This document shows positions 19,039 to 27,686 of a DNA stretch of 64,000 nt, one piece after another. The notes under the pieces were generated by a model. It saw only the letters and a list, made by a program, of their open reading frames with translations. It searched no databases and was not told the DNA's origin. Every line of letters begins with the position of its first letter. The stretch's first letter is position 1. The translations under genes were made by a program, and so were the position numbers. The DNA comes from Comamonadaceae bacterium (GTDB taxonomy: Bacteria; Pseudomonadota; Gammaproteobacteria; Burkholderiales; Burkholderiaceae_C): assembly GCA_027488255.1 (NCBI GenBank), contig JAIYBZ010000037.1, forward strand, positions 248,001 to 312,000. The letters run 5' to 3'.

Positions 19039-19548
19039 ATGACTCAAGCGCTCATCGGCGTCGTCATGGGTTCCAGCTCTGACTGGGACACCATGCAGCA
19101 CGCAGTCCAGATTCTCCAACAGTTTGGCATCCCTCACGATGCTCGGGTCGTTTCGGCCCACCGCATGCCAGATGACATGTTTGCCTATGCCGAAAGCGCG
19201 GCAGAGCGGGGCTTGCAGGCCATCATTGCGGGCGCGGGTGGCGCGGCCCATTTGCCGGGCATGCTGGCGGCCAAAACCGTGGTGCCGGTGTTGGGGGTGC
19301 CGGTGCAAAGCAAGGCTTTGTCGGGGGTCGATTCTTTGCACAGCATTGTGCAAATGCCCAAGGGGATTCCGGTGGCGACCTTTGCCATTGGGCCGGCCGG
19401 TGCGGCCAATGCGGCCTTGTTTGCGGTGGCCATGCTGGCCCAACACGATCCTGTGCTGCGACAAAAATTGGAGGCATTTCGGGCCGAACAAACCGAAGCC
19501 GCGCGGGCCATGACTTTGCCTGCCGTTTCACCCGCGGGTCACGCATGA
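19039..19548 (+). CDS. purE: N5-carboxyaminoimidazole ribonucleotide mutase
   Basis: Converts N5-CAIR to CAIR in purine synthesis. The 169-residue class I PurE shows [12 protein letters not shown] at 8-19, [11 protein letters not shown] with the active-site histidine, and [12 protein letters not shown]. The start at 19039 gives the standard N-terminus; TTAAAAT at 19006-19012 is a likely -10 element giving a leader of about 20 bases. Its stop overlaps purK by four bases (ATGA), coupling the two consecutive enzymes. Confidence 0.98.
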   Translation: MTQALIGVVMGSSSDWDTMQHAVQILQQFGIPHDARVVSAHRMPDDMFAYAESAAERGLQAIIAGAGGAAHLPGMLAAKTVVPVLGVPVQSKALSGVDSLHSIVQMPKGIPVATFAIGPAGAANAALFAVAMLAQHDPVLRQKLEAFRAEQTEAARAMTLPAVSPAGHA

Positions 19549-20714
19549 GCCGCGTCATCTTGCCGGGCGCCATGGTCAATGGCCAACCTGCCACGCTGGG
19601 GGTGATGGGCGGCGGCCAATTGGGCCGCATGTTTGTGCACGCGGCGCAGGCCATGGGGTATTTCACCGCCGTCCTCGACCTCGACACGGCCAGCCCAGCC
19701 GGGCGCGTCAGCCACCACCATATCCAGACCGATTATTTGGACCAGCAGGGCTTGGCCCAGTTGATGCAGCGCTGCGCCGCCATCACCACCGAGTTTGAAA
19801 ATGTGCCCGCGCCCGCCCTGACCACGTTGGGCGCGCACCGTCCGGTGGCGCCCAGCGCCGAAGCGGTGGCCATCGCGCAAGACCGCGCCGCAGAAAAGGC
19901 CCACTTTGTGCGCTGTGGTGTGCCTGTGGCCCCGCACGCGGTTATTGAAACGGCCGCGCAATTGGACGCCGTCTCGGACGATTTGTTGCCCGGTATCTTG
20001 AAAACCGCCCGCATGGGGTATGACGGCAAAGGGCAGATTCGTGTCAGCACCCGCGCGGCGTTGTTGGACGCTTGGGCGCAGTTGAAAAACGTGCCCTGTG
20101 TGCTGGAAAAAATGCTGCCTTTGCAGGCCGAGTGTTCGGTCATTGTGGCCCGTGCTGCGGGGGGGCAAATGGTCCACTTCCCCGTGCAACTCAACCTGCA
20201 CCGCGAGGGCATTTTGGCGGTGACCAGTGTGTACGACGGCGCCTTGCCCGCGCCCCTGGCCGAGCAGGCCGTGGCCGCCACGCGCGCCATTGCGGAAGGC
20301 TTGGGCTATGTCGGGGTGTTGTGCGTCGAGTTTTTTGTGTTGCAAGACGGCCAACTGGTCGTCAATGAAATGGCGCCACGTCCGCACAACAGCGGCCACT
20401 ACACCTTGGACGCTTGCGACCAATCGCAGTTTGATTTGCAAGTGCGCACCCTGACGGGCCTGCCTTTGACGCCTCCACGCCAGCACTCGCCGGCCATCAT
20501 GCTCAATCTGTTGGGCGACCTGTGGCGCGAAGGCCAAAGCCCCGCTTGGGACCGTGTGCTGGCATTGCCGGGCGCGCATTTGCACTTGTATGGCAAGTTG
20601 TCGGCACGTCCAGGCCGCAAGATGGGGCACTTGACCCTCACGGGCGACAGCGTTGCAGCGGTGCGCGCCACCGCCTTGCAAGCGGCGGCGGTGCTGGGCA
20701 TTGACGCTTTTTAA
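19545..20714 (+). CDS. purK: N5-carboxyaminoimidazole ribonucleotide synthase
   Basis: ATP-grasp ligase of 389 residues that makes N5-CAIR from AIR, bicarbonate and ATP for Pur[13 protein letters not shown] near residue 20 forms the N-terminal fold. [20 protein letters not shown] and the metal-binding FEF-like VEFFVL with [14 protein letters not shown] are the ATP-grasp features. Translationally coupled to purE, and followed nine bases later by tsaC. Confidence 0.98.
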   Translation: MSRVILPGAMVNGQPATLGVMGGGQLGRMFVHAAQAMGYFTAVLDLDTASPAGRVSHHHIQTDYLDQQGLAQLMQRCAAITTEFENVPAPALTTLGAHRPVAPSAEAVAIAQDRAAEKAHFVRCGVPVAPHAVIETAAQLDAVSDDLLPGILKTARMGYDGKGQIRVSTRAALLDAWAQLKNVPCVLEKMLPLQAECSVIVARAAGGQMVHFPVQLNLHREGILAVTSVYDGALPAPLAEQAVAATRAIAEGLGYVGVLCVEFFVLQDGQLVVNEMAPRPHNSGHYTLDACDQSQFDLQVRTLTGLPLTPPRQHSPAIMLNLLGDLWREGQSPAWDRVLALPGAHLHLYGKLSARPGRKMGHLTLTGDSVAAVRATALQAAAVLGIDAF

Positions 20715-20723
20715 AGGCCCAGC

Positions 20724-21728
20724 ATGATTCTTGTGGCCGACGAAGGCACCTTGGCACAAGCGGCGCAAGCGCTGCATGACGGCCAGTTGGTGGGCCTGCC
20801 CACCGAAACGGTGTACGGCTTGGCGGCCAACGCCACCGACGATGGGGCGGTGGCCAAGATCTTTGTGGCCAAGGGCCGTCCGGCAGACCATCCCTTGATC
20901 GTGCATGTGGCGGGACAGGCCCAAGTGGCCGAGTTTGCCGCCGAGTTGCCCGACTTTGCCCAGCGCTTGATAGACGCTTTTTGGCCGGGCCCGTTGACGC
21001 TCATCGTGCCGCGCCGCCCGGGTGTGGCCACCGCCTCTGCGGGAGGGCAAGACTCGATTGGTTTGCGTTGCCCATCGCACCCGGTCGCGCAAGCTTTGTT
21101 GCAGGCCTGTTTGGCCTTGGGAGTGACGGGGCTGTCGGCACCCAGTGCCAACCGATTTGGCCGTGTCAGCCCGACCACGGCCGCGCATGTGCAGTCTGAA
21201 TTGGGCTCCGACTTGTTGATCTTGGACGGGGGCGCCTGCGATGTGGGCATCGAATCCACCATCGTCGATTGCACTCGGGGCCAGCCGGTGTTGTTGCGAC
21301 CTGGGCACATCACCCGCCCGCAAATTGAGGCCGCTTGTGGCCGCGCCCTGCTGGACAAAGACGCGGTGAGCCAACCGGCGCCGCGTGCCTCGGGCACCCT
21401 CGAGTCGCACTATGCCCCGCGTGCCAAAGTGCGTCTGATGTCGGTACAAGACATCGCTGACAAATTGCACGCCTTGGGACCCCACGCCAACAATTTGGGA
21501 GTGTGGTCGGCCGAGCCGCCACATGCTGGTGCAGAGGCCGGTGCAGGCTGGGGTGCGGGGGTTTTGTGGCGTGAACAAGCCTCGAATGCCGAACAAGCCG
21601 CGCACGATTTGTTTGGCGTGTTGCGCGAATTGGACGCGCGCGGTGTTCAACAAATTTGGGTGCAATGCCCACCCGAGACCCCCGAGTGGGAAGGCGTGCG
21701 CGACCGTTTGCAACGGGCGGCGGCCTGA
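20724..21728 (+). CDS. tsaC: L-threonylcarbamoyladenylate synthase (TsaC/Sua5, long form)
   Basis: Makes threonylcarbamoyl-AMP from threonine, bicarbonate and ATP, the first step of t6A tRNA modification. At 334 residues it is the long Sua5/YwlC-type form: an N-terminal YrdC domain (1-200) with GLPTETVYGLAANA and AKGRPADHPLIVHV, and a C-terminal Sua5 domain linked by SGTLESHYAPRAKV. It follows purK closely. The later t6A gene tsaB is in this window at 24.6 kb. Confidence 0.95.
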   Translation: MILVADEGTLAQAAQALHDGQLVGLPTETVYGLAANATDDGAVAKIFVAKGRPADHPLIVHVAGQAQVAEFAAELPDFAQRLIDAFWPGPLTLIVPRRPGVATASAGGQDSIGLRCPSHPVAQALLQACLALGVTGLSAPSANRFGRVSPTTAAHVQSELGSDLLILDGGACDVGIESTIVDCTRGQPVLLRPGHITRPQIEAACGRALLDKDAVSQPAPRASGTLESHYAPRAKVRLMSVQDIADKLHALGPHANNLGVWSAEPPHAGAEAGAGWGAGVLWREQASNAEQAAHDLFGVLRELDARGVQQIWVQCPPETPEWEGVRDRLQRAAA

Positions 21729-21737
21729 GCCTGCGCT

Positions 21738-21992
21738 TTAGCGGTAGCGCAGCTTCATCACCAGGATGCCCAGCGCCAAGGTGGTGGTGATGCTGTTGGC
21801 GATGATGATGGGCCAAGCCATCAACAAAATGCCGTAGACCAGCCACAGCGCCACCCCTACGGTGAACAGGCTGTACATGCCTAGCGAGATGCCACTCACA
21901 TCGCGCGTGCGAAAGGTTTGCCAAGCCTGCGGAATAAAGCTCACCGTGGTGATCAGTGCGGCAAATGTGCCGATCCAGTCAATCAGATTCAT
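21738..21992 (-). CDS. SemiSWEET-type sugar transporter
   Basis: Small membrane protein of 84 residues with three predicted membrane segments, the size of a SemiSWEET half-transporter that works as a dimer. The conserved PQ pair is at residues 21-22 (VSFIPQAWQTFRTRDVSG), followed by the usual SLGMYSLF segment. Sugars are the usual substrate of the family; the specific one is unknown. The ATG at 21992 overlaps the end of dacB by 14 bases, so it is probably translated from the dacB transcript. Confidence 0.88.
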   Translation of the reverse strand: MNLIDWIGTFAALITTVSFIPQAWQTFRTRDVSGISLGMYSLFTVGVALWLVYGILLMAWPIIIANSITTTLALGILVMKLRYR

Positions 21993-23544
21993 GGGTGGAT
22001 TGTCGGGCTTCTGCGGGGCCAGATCGGGCGGCGGCGGCTTTATTTTCAGAATTGTTTTGGTCACGTACCGTCCACTCCAACAACTGGTCCAGCGCGGTGC
22101 GGGCTTGGTTGGCGTTGGCATGGTTCACGATGGCGACCACGGTGTATCGCTTGCCGCTTTGGCCTTGCACATAACCGGCGACCGAGATGACATCGCGCAA
22201 CGAGCCGGTCTTGAGCCAAGCGTTGCCAATCACGGGCGACTGTGGGTTGCGCTCTTTCAGGCGCGCGGTGGTGCCATCAACCCCTGCAATCGACAGCGAT
22301 TGTGTGAACGCGCGGGCGTGGGGGCCGGCATGGGCCGCTTGCAGCAAGGCCGTCAGAGCGGTGGCGGTGCTGCGTTCGGTGCGCGACAGGCCCGAGCCGT
22401 TGTCCAAAATGGGTTCTTCAAAAGTCGGGAAGCCGGCTCGCCACCAGCGCGACATGCGCAGCCGCGAAGCTTCCATGCGGCCCGGTGCACCGAGCTCGCT
22501 GGACAAGGTCAAAAACAACTGCTGCGCCATCACGTTGTTTGAAAACTTGTTGATGTCTTGAATGATGTCTGCCAGCGGCAACGAGGGCGCCTCCACCAGC
22601 AGTTTGGCCGTGGGGGCGCGCAGGCCATACCGCACTTGCCCCGTCAATTGGCCGCCAGCGGCCAGCCACATCGCTTGCACCATGCGCAAAGCGTATTGCT
22701 CAGGGTCAGGAAAGGCCACGGGCCATTCGCGCTCGCCACAACGCACCGGATAGGCGCCGGCAAAACGCACCGACAAGGGTTGGCTGAAATCGGCCTTGAG
22801 TTGGGCGCGCCAGTCGCTGCACGTGGCAGCGCTGGCGGGCACTTGGGTGGGCACATCCAAGCCGGCCAAGGGCGGCTCGAAGCGCACCGACACGGAGCCG
22901 CCGGAGGCTGGCGGTGTGAACTTGTAGATCACGGTTTTGAAGTTGAGCAACAAACCGTCAGGCGCCACGTTGTAAGGCCGCAGCGGTTCGTCATCAAAGG
23001 GCTCGCTGCGTTCGCGCACATCGAACACGCTGCGGTCCAGCACGATGTCGCCGCGCACCTCGCGCACACCGGCCGCCATCACTTGGGCCAACAAGTCTTG
23101 CAAGCGCTCGAGCACCAGCTTGGGGTCACCACTGCCGCGCACCACCAACGAACCATACAAAACACCCTCGCGGAGGGTCCCCTCGGTGTACACGCGGTTG
23201 CGCCACACATAGTCGGGCCCCAACAAATGCAAGCCCGCCGCGGTGGTGAACAGCTTCATCACCGAGGCCGGGTTGCTGGCCATTTGGGCCTGGTGCGACA
23301 AACGCGCAGTCAGCGCAGGCGCAGCCTGCCCGTTGGTGGGCGCGTTGGGCAGCGGGGCAATCAGCACACTCACCGCCGAGGGCGGGATTTGCGCTTGCCG
23401 CAGCGACTTCATCACAGCCGGGGGCAAGGTGTTTTTTGTTTGCGCCAGGGCCGAAGCCGGCAGCAGGGCGGCTCCCCACAAAGCGGTCAAGAGGGCAATC
23501 CCACAGAGCGAAAACAAGGGGCAATGAGCGCGTTTCAAAGTCAT
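21979..23544 (-). CDS. dacB: D-alanyl-D-alanine carboxypeptidase/endopeptidase (PBP4 type)
   Basis: Periplasmic class C low-molecular-mass penicillin-binding protein of 521 residues that cleaves peptidoglycan crosslinks and terminal D-Ala. A signal peptide covers about residues 1-35 (cleavage near ASALAQ). Active-site motifs are SVMK (Ser94-Lys97), the SNN motif in KFSNNVMAQQ, and KTG in AWLKTGSLRDV. A large insert domain between the first two motifs is typical of PBP4. It is divergent from the EamA gene. Confidence 0.95.
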   Translation of the reverse strand: MTLKRAHCPLFSLCGIALLTALWGAALLPASALAQTKNTLPPAVMKSLRQAQIPPSAVSVLIAPLPNAPTNGQAAPALTARLSHQAQMASNPASVMKLFTTAAGLHLLGPDYVWRNRVYTEGTLREGVLYGSLVVRGSGDPKLVLERLQDLLAQVMAAGVREVRGDIVLDRSVFDVRERSEPFDDEPLRPYNVAPDGLLLNFKTVIYKFTPPASGGSVSVRFEPPLAGLDVPTQVPASAATCSDWRAQLKADFSQPLSVRFAGAYPVRCGEREWPVAFPDPEQYALRMVQAMWLAAGGQLTGQVRYGLRAPTAKLLVEAPSLPLADIIQDINKFSNNVMAQQLFLTLSSELGAPGRMEASRLRMSRWWRAGFPTFEEPILDNGSGLSRTERSTATALTALLQAAHAGPHARAFTQSLSIAGVDGTTARLKERNPQSPVIGNAWLKTGSLRDVISVAGYVQGQSGKRYTVVAIVNHANANQARTALDQLLEWTVRDQNNSENKAAAARSGPAEARQSTHESD

Positions 23545-23585
23545 GCGGTGAGTCTAATCGGCAGATCTGGCTGCGGCGGGGCCGT

Positions 23586-24581
23586 ATGATTCGGGCCATG
23601 CGATTTTCTTCAAAAACCGTGGGCATCGCCTCAGCGGTCATCACGGTCCTGATTTGGACGGGCTTCATCGTCATCGCCAGGGCCTCGACTTCCAGAGGCT
23701 TGTTGCCCATGGACATCGTGCTGGCCCGGATTGTGGGCGCCAGCAGCATCTTGCTGCCGTGGGCCTGGTGGATGATGCGACAGGCACGACAAGCGGGGCA
23801 AACAGTGGGCTCTTTGTGGGGCTTGTCGCCATTGCCTTTGGCGCCCACCTTGCAGGCGGGGTTTTTGGGCGGCTTGTTGTATGCGGTATTGGCTTACAAC
23901 GGTTTCTTTTTTGCCCCCGCATCACACGCCTCGGTCTTGTTGCCGGGCAGCTTGCCGTTGTGGACCACGTTGCTGGCTTGGCTGGTGTTGCGCGAAAAAG
24001 TATCTTCGGTGCGCGCGGTGGGTCTGGGCTTCATTGTCTTGGGCGATGTGCTGGTGGGCGGCGCCAGTTTGCTCATGGCTTTTCAGGGCGGCGAAGTCTG
24101 GAAGGGCGACTTGTTGTTCATGGCCGCCTCGTGCTGTTGGGCGGGTTACAGCGTCACCGTGCGCCGTTATGGCCTGGATGCGGTGCGTGCCACCATGGCC
24201 ATCACGGCCTTTGCTTTTGTGGTCTATGTGCCGGTGTTTTTGGGCTTGACCAGCTTGGGCCTGATGCAGACCCATTTGCTACAAGCGCCCTGGACCGAAG
24301 TCGCCTTTCAGGCGGTCTTTCAAGGCATGGGCTCGGTGGTGATTTCGGGCATCACCTTCACGCAAATGGTGCGCCACTTTGGCCCGGTGCGCTCCACCAT
24401 GATCACCGCGCTGGTGCCCGGCTTGTCGGCCTTGGGCGCCGTCTGGTTGTTGGGTGAACCCCTGCACTGGAATTTGCTGGTGGGGCTGGCGCTGGTGACC
24501 TGTGGCATTTTGTTTGGCGTGCGTCAGGTCAAGCCCCCAGTGGCTTTGCCCAGCGGCGTTGCTGCCGAGAGCAAATCATGA
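23586..24581 (+). CDS. EamA/DMT-family transporter
   Basis: Inner-membrane permease of about 331 residues with ten predicted membrane segments and two EamA repeats (AYNGFFFAPASHASVLLPG in the first half, PGLSALGAVWLLGEP in the second). The substrate cannot be deduced. Start choice is open: ATG at 23586 or ATG at 23598; neither has a strong ribosome site. The stop overlaps tsaB by four bases, so this gene leads the coupled EamA-tsaB-rimI-glycosylase chain. Confidence 0.85.
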   Translation: MIRAMRFSSKTVGIASAVITVLIWTGFIVIARASTSRGLLPMDIVLARIVGASSILLPWAWWMMRQARQAGQTVGSLWGLSPLPLAPTLQAGFLGGLLYAVLAYNGFFFAPASHASVLLPGSLPLWTTLLAWLVLREKVSSVRAVGLGFIVLGDVLVGGASLLMAFQGGEVWKGDLLFMAASCCWAGYSVTVRRYGLDAVRATMAITAFAFVVYVPVFLGLTSLGLMQTHLLQAPWTEVAFQAVFQGMGSVVISGITFTQMVRHFGPVRSTMITALVPGLSALGAVWLLGEPLHWNLLVGLALVTCGILFGVRQVKPPVALPSGVAAESKS

Positions 24582-25375
24582 GTCGCCCTGCACACGAACA
24601 CCGTTGGTTGGCCTTTGACACCAGCACCGATGTGCTGTCGTTGGCGGTGGCCCGGGGCGATCGGGTTTGGACACAAACTTTGCCCGGCGGCGCGCAGGCC
24701 TCCAGTGGTTTGATTCCTGCGGTGCTGGCGCTGCTGGCCGAAGCTGATTTGCCACTGCACAGCCTGACCGCCATCGTGTTCGGTCGCGGGCCGGGCTCGT
24801 TTACGGGTTTGCGCACCGCCTGCGCCGTGGCGCAAGGCTTGGCTTTTGGCGCCAATGTGCCGGTGCTGCCGGTCGACACTTTGCTGGCAGTGGCCGAAGA
24901 AGCGCGTTGGCTGCAAGAGCTCGCGGCCAAAACCCCAGCGGCCAAAACCCAAGCCGGCAAAACCCCAGCGGGTGAGGACTTGACGGTACTCACCCTTTTG
25001 GATGCGCGCATGGACGAGGTCTACAGCGCGGCCTACCGCTGGCAAGCCGCGCCGTTGGCCGGCTGGCAAGCCCTCTCGCCCCTCAAAGTGGGCGCGCCCG
25101 AACAAGTGGAGTGGCCCCAAGATGCGCCGGTGTTGCTCGCGGGCAATGCGTTTGCAGCCTATGGCGACCGCTTGCCCGCGGGTGAACGCTGCCCCGCTTT
25201 GCCCACCGCAGCCGCCCTGTTGCGCTTGGCGCCTGCGCTGTGGGCGCAAGGCCAGGCGGTGCCGGCTGAGCAAGCCATGCCGCTGTACATCCGAGACAAA
25301 GTCGCCCACACCACCGCCGAGCGCGAGGTGTTGAAAGCCCAAGCGGCCGGGCTCAAGGCCACCCCCTCGTCATGA
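24578..25375 (+). CDS. tsaB: tRNA threonylcarbamoyladenosine complex subunit TsaB
   Basis: ASKHA-fold partner of TsaD and TsaE that transfers the threonylcarbamoyl group to A37 of tRNAs. The 265-residue protein has LAFDTSTDVLSLAV near the N-terminus and GRGPGSFTGLRTA (69-81), the hallmark TsaB segment. An unusual insertion at residues 116-131 consists of three near-identical pentapeptides (AKTPA, AKTQA, GKTPA) encoded by a 15-bp tandem repeat. ATGA overlaps at both ends couple it to the EamA gene and to rimI. Confidence 0.95.
   Translation: MSRPAHEHRWLAFDTSTDVLSLAVARGDRVWTQTLPGGAQASSGLIPAVLALLAEADLPLHSLTAIVFGRGPGSFTGLRTACAVAQGLAFGANVPVLPVDTLLAVAEEARWLQELAAKTPAAKTQAGKTPAGEDLTVLTLLDARMDEVYSAAYRWQAAPLAGWQALSPLKVGAPEQVEWPQDAPVLLAGNAFAAYGDRLPAGERCPALPTAAALLRLAPALWAQGQAVPAEQAMPLYIRDKVAHTTAEREVLKAQAAGLKATPSS
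24926..24970 (+). repeat. 15-bp tandem repeat x3 inside tsaB
   Basis: Three consecutive 15-base units (GCCAAAACCCCAGCG, with three changes in the second copy and one in the third) keep the reading frame and encode a Lys/Thr/Pro/Ala-rich surface loop in TsaB. Confidence 0.9.
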
Positions 25376-25881
25376 CCGCATCGCATCCCCGCACCCAGCC
25401 AGCCGCGACGGCCCGGCCCACCGAAGCCGAGCGCAATGCCGTGATGCTCCGCAGCATCACCCCTGAGCAGTTGGATGCGGTCATGGCCATTGAGCAAACG
25501 GCCTACAGCCACCCGTGGTCTCGGGGTCATTTTCGCGATTCGCTCAACTCGCAATTTGAAGCCCAAGGCCTGTGGCTGGGCGATGAATTGCTGGGGTATT
25601 TTTGGGCCATGCGTGGCTTTGAAGAAATGCATTTGCTCAACATCACGGTCGCCCCCGCACGGCAAGGCCAAGGCTGGGGCCACATGATGTTGGACGCCTT
25701 GACGCTCATGTCGCGCCATGCCGGGGCGCAATGGCTGTGGCTAGAAGTGCGGCAGAGCAATCTGCGCGCTTTGCAGGTGTATGAGCGCTATGGCTTTCGG
25801 CAAATCAGCATCCGCAAGGATTACTATCCGGCAGACCGCCAGCAGCGTGAGCATGCGGTGGTGATGAGTTTGAAACTGTGA
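25372..25881 (+). CDS. rimI: Ribosomal protein S18 N-alanyl acetyltransferase RimI
   Basis: GNAT-family acetyltransferase of 169 residues that acetylates the N-terminal alanine of ribosomal protein S18. NITVAPARQGQGWGHMMLDAL contributes the acetyl-CoA-binding R/Q-x-x-G-x-G/A loop, and WLEVRQSNLRALQVYERYGF is typical of RimI. About 25 extra residues rich in Pro, Thr and Ala precede the domain. It is coupled to tsaB by ATGA, the common tsaB-rimI arrangement. Confidence 0.93.
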   Translation: MTASHPRTQPAATARPTEAERNAVMLRSITPEQLDAVMAIEQTAYSHPWSRGHFRDSLNSQFEAQGLWLGDELLGYFWAMRGFEEMHLLNITVAPARQGQGWGHMMLDALTLMSRHAGAQWLWLEVRQSNLRALQVYERYGFRQISIRKDYYPADRQQREHAVVMSLKL

Positions 25882-25889
25882 GCCCAAAC

Positions 25890-26717
25890 ATGAGCGACCC
25901 CACCCGATTTGACCTGGACGAACGCCAACGCGCCATCTTGGCCGAGATGGGCGTGCGCGTCTGGTGGCCGGCGTCAACGCCAGGCGAGTCGCCGGTGCTC
26001 AACGAACAAAACACCGCTGTGCCACACCCTGCGCAGGCACCCACACCTACATCCACACCTACATCCACACCTACATCCACACCCAAAGCGCCTGTTGCGC
26101 CGCCCCATTCGGTGCCGGCGGCACAAGCCTTGGCCGAAGGGGTGGAGCGCATGGAGTGGCCCGAGCTGCAAAGCACCATCGCCACTTGCCAAGCGTGTTC
26201 GTTGTGCGGCCATCGACAACAGCCGGTGGTGGGCGTGGGCGATGTGCAAGCCGACTGGATGGTCATTGGCGACCCGGTGCCCGAGGCAGAAGGGCAACAT
26301 GGCGAGCCGTTTGTCGGCCCCTCTCAACACTTGCTGAACAACATGCTCAAGGCTGTCGGTTTGAGCCGCGAGGGCGCGGGCTCGTCGGGGGTGTACATCA
26401 CCAGCAGCCTCAAATGCCGCTTGCCGGCCAACCGCAATCCCAGTGCGCAAGAGTTGGCCACTTGCGAGCCTTATTTGGCAAGACAGGTGGCGCTGGTTCA
26501 GCCCAAAGTCATTGTGTTGATGGGCCGTTTTTCAATGCAGTCTTTGCTGCAAACCCAAGAGCCTTTGGGCAAATTGCGCGGCCGAGTGCATCACTACCGC
26601 GGCGTCCCGGTGGTGGTGACCTACCACCCTGAATCCCTGCTGCGCAGCGCGCCCGACAAAGCCAAGGCCTGGGCCGACTTGGTGCTGGCACTCCAGACAG
26701 TTCAGGGCCAAGCCTAA
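25890..26717 (+). CDS. Family-4-like uracil-DNA glycosylase with atypical motif A
   Basis: Putative uracil-DNA glycosylase of 275 residues. The glycosylase domain (about 95-272) has candidate iron-sulfur ligands Cys100/Cys103 (or Cys106), Cys176 and Cys192, the LxPPxNR-like CRLPANRNPS segment, and a motif B-like YHPESLLR at 245-252. Motif A reads GDPVPEAEGQHGEPFVG (127-143) rather than the canonical GE(A/G)PGxxED, so activity or specificity may differ. The N-terminal 90 residues are a Pro/Thr/Ser linker containing a 12-bp repeat. GTG at 25878 overlaps the rimI stop and is an alternative start. The 3' end overlaps the convergent EamA gene by four bases. Confidence 0.8.
   Translation: MSDPTRFDLDERQRAILAEMGVRVWWPASTPGESPVLNEQNTAVPHPAQAPTPTSTPTSTPTSTPKAPVAPPHSVPAAQALAEGVERMEWPELQSTIATCQACSLCGHRQQPVVGVGDVQADWMVIGDPVPEAEGQHGEPFVGPSQHLLNNMLKAVGLSREGAGSSGVYITSSLKCRLPANRNPSAQELATCEPYLARQVALVQPKVIVLMGRFSMQSLLQTQEPLGKLRGRVHHYRGVPVVVTYHPESLLRSAPDKAKAWADLVLALQTVQGQA
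26041..26084 (+). repeat. 12-bp tandem repeat in the glycosylase linker
   Basis: Three perfect copies of CCACACCTACAT (26041-26076) are followed by a partial copy. They encode a repeated Pro-Thr-Ser-Thr linker in the N-terminal region of the uracil-DNA glycosylase-like protein. Confidence 0.95.
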
Positions 26718-27601
26718 GCCTGACCTTGGCGTTTCGGCCAGAGCACTGCCGCGATCGACACCATCATCAACAGCACCGCGGCCCAGTCTTGCCAATGCAA
26801 GACTTCGCCCAAACCCACCGCGCCACTGAACACCCCCAACACCGGGATCAGCATCACACTCAATGTGGACGCCACTGGGGGCAGGCTGCGGGCCAAGTAA
26901 AACCACGCGGCTTGGGCAAAGCCAAAGACCAGCACGGCATTGAAAACAATCGCACCCCACGTGGCTTCAGAAGGGGGGTGCCATTGGTCGCGCTCCAACA
27001 GCAGGGCCAGCACGGTCATCACGCCAGTGGTTAAAAAAGCCATCCAAAATGAGATGGTCAATGTGGGCACCGGCATCTTTGTGCGGCGCAACAGCTGCGT
27101 GCCCAAGGCCCAGGTGCTGGCAGCCCCCAAGGCCAACAACACCCCCACGGGTTTGCCGCTCAAATTGGACAGCTCGTGCCAAAGCAACAACACCACCCCC
27201 AACGTGGCTGCCGCCACACCGCCCCAAGCCCGTTTGGACAAACGCTCGCCAAAGACCAAGCCACCCAAAACGGCCGAAAACATCGGCATGGTGTAGCCCA
27301 AAATAGCCGCCCGACCACTGGACAAAGACTGCACCGCCACGATGATCAGGCCGTGCCAAAAAAACATATTGAAGGTGGCCAGCAGCAGCAACTCGCGCCA
27401 ATGCGCGCGCTCAATGCGAAACGGCACCCGTTGCACCACCAACACCAAAGCCAAGATGGGCGTGCCCAGCCACATGCACAGGGTGCGAAAAGTCAAAGGG
27501 GGAAAGCCCGTCACCCCGATTTTCATGATCGGCCAGTTGATGCCCCAGACCAAGGTCAGCAAAATCAAAACGGTCCACTGGCGCGATGAAAGTTGGTGCA
27601 T
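26714..27601 (-). CDS. EamA/DMT-family transporter
   Basis: Inner-membrane permease of 295 residues with ten predicted membrane segments and two EamA repeats; WGINWPIMKIGV at the N-terminus and GYTMPMFSAVLGGLVFGERL at the end of repeat one are characteristic. The substrate is unknown. It is the third EamA protein in the window and is not especially close in sequence to the other two. It converges with the glycosylase gene, sharing four bases, and is divergent from pyrF. Confidence 0.87.
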   Translation of the reverse strand: MHQLSSRQWTVLILLTLVWGINWPIMKIGVTGFPPLTFRTLCMWLGTPILALVLVVQRVPFRIERAHWRELLLLATFNMFFWHGLIIVAVQSLSSGRAAILGYTMPMFSAVLGGLVFGERLSKRAWGGVAAATLGVVLLLWHELSNLSGKPVGVLLALGAASTWALGTQLLRRTKMPVPTLTISFWMAFLTTGVMTVLALLLERDQWHPPSEATWGAIVFNAVLVFGFAQAAWFYLARSLPPVASTLSVMLIPVLGVFSGAVGLGEVLHWQDWAAVLLMMVSIAAVLWPKRQGQA

Positions 27602-27674
27602 GGCCGCATCTTAGCTTTGGCCATGCGCCACAGGGTGTCGCCCCAGCGCCCTCTGGGACGGCATGACCGCCGCT

Positions 27675-27680
27675 TAAAAT
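27675..27680 (+). promoter_or_regulatory. TAAAAT -10 element six bases before pyrF
   Basis: TAAAAT at 27675-27680 is followed by only six bases before the pyrF ATG. A start site seven bases downstream would coincide with the A of the ATG, giving a leaderless mRNA. No ribosome site is visible. The -35 region is poor (CTGGGA at 16-base spacing). Confidence 0.45.
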
Positions 27681-27686
27681 GCCCGC

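Noticed and set aside
19539..21713. A 724-codon open frame on the minus strand opposite purE/purK/tsaC.
   Set aside because: It mirrors three well-recognised genes, has no recognisable domain, and is rich in His/Gln/Arg as expected for the antisense of GC-rich coding DNA.
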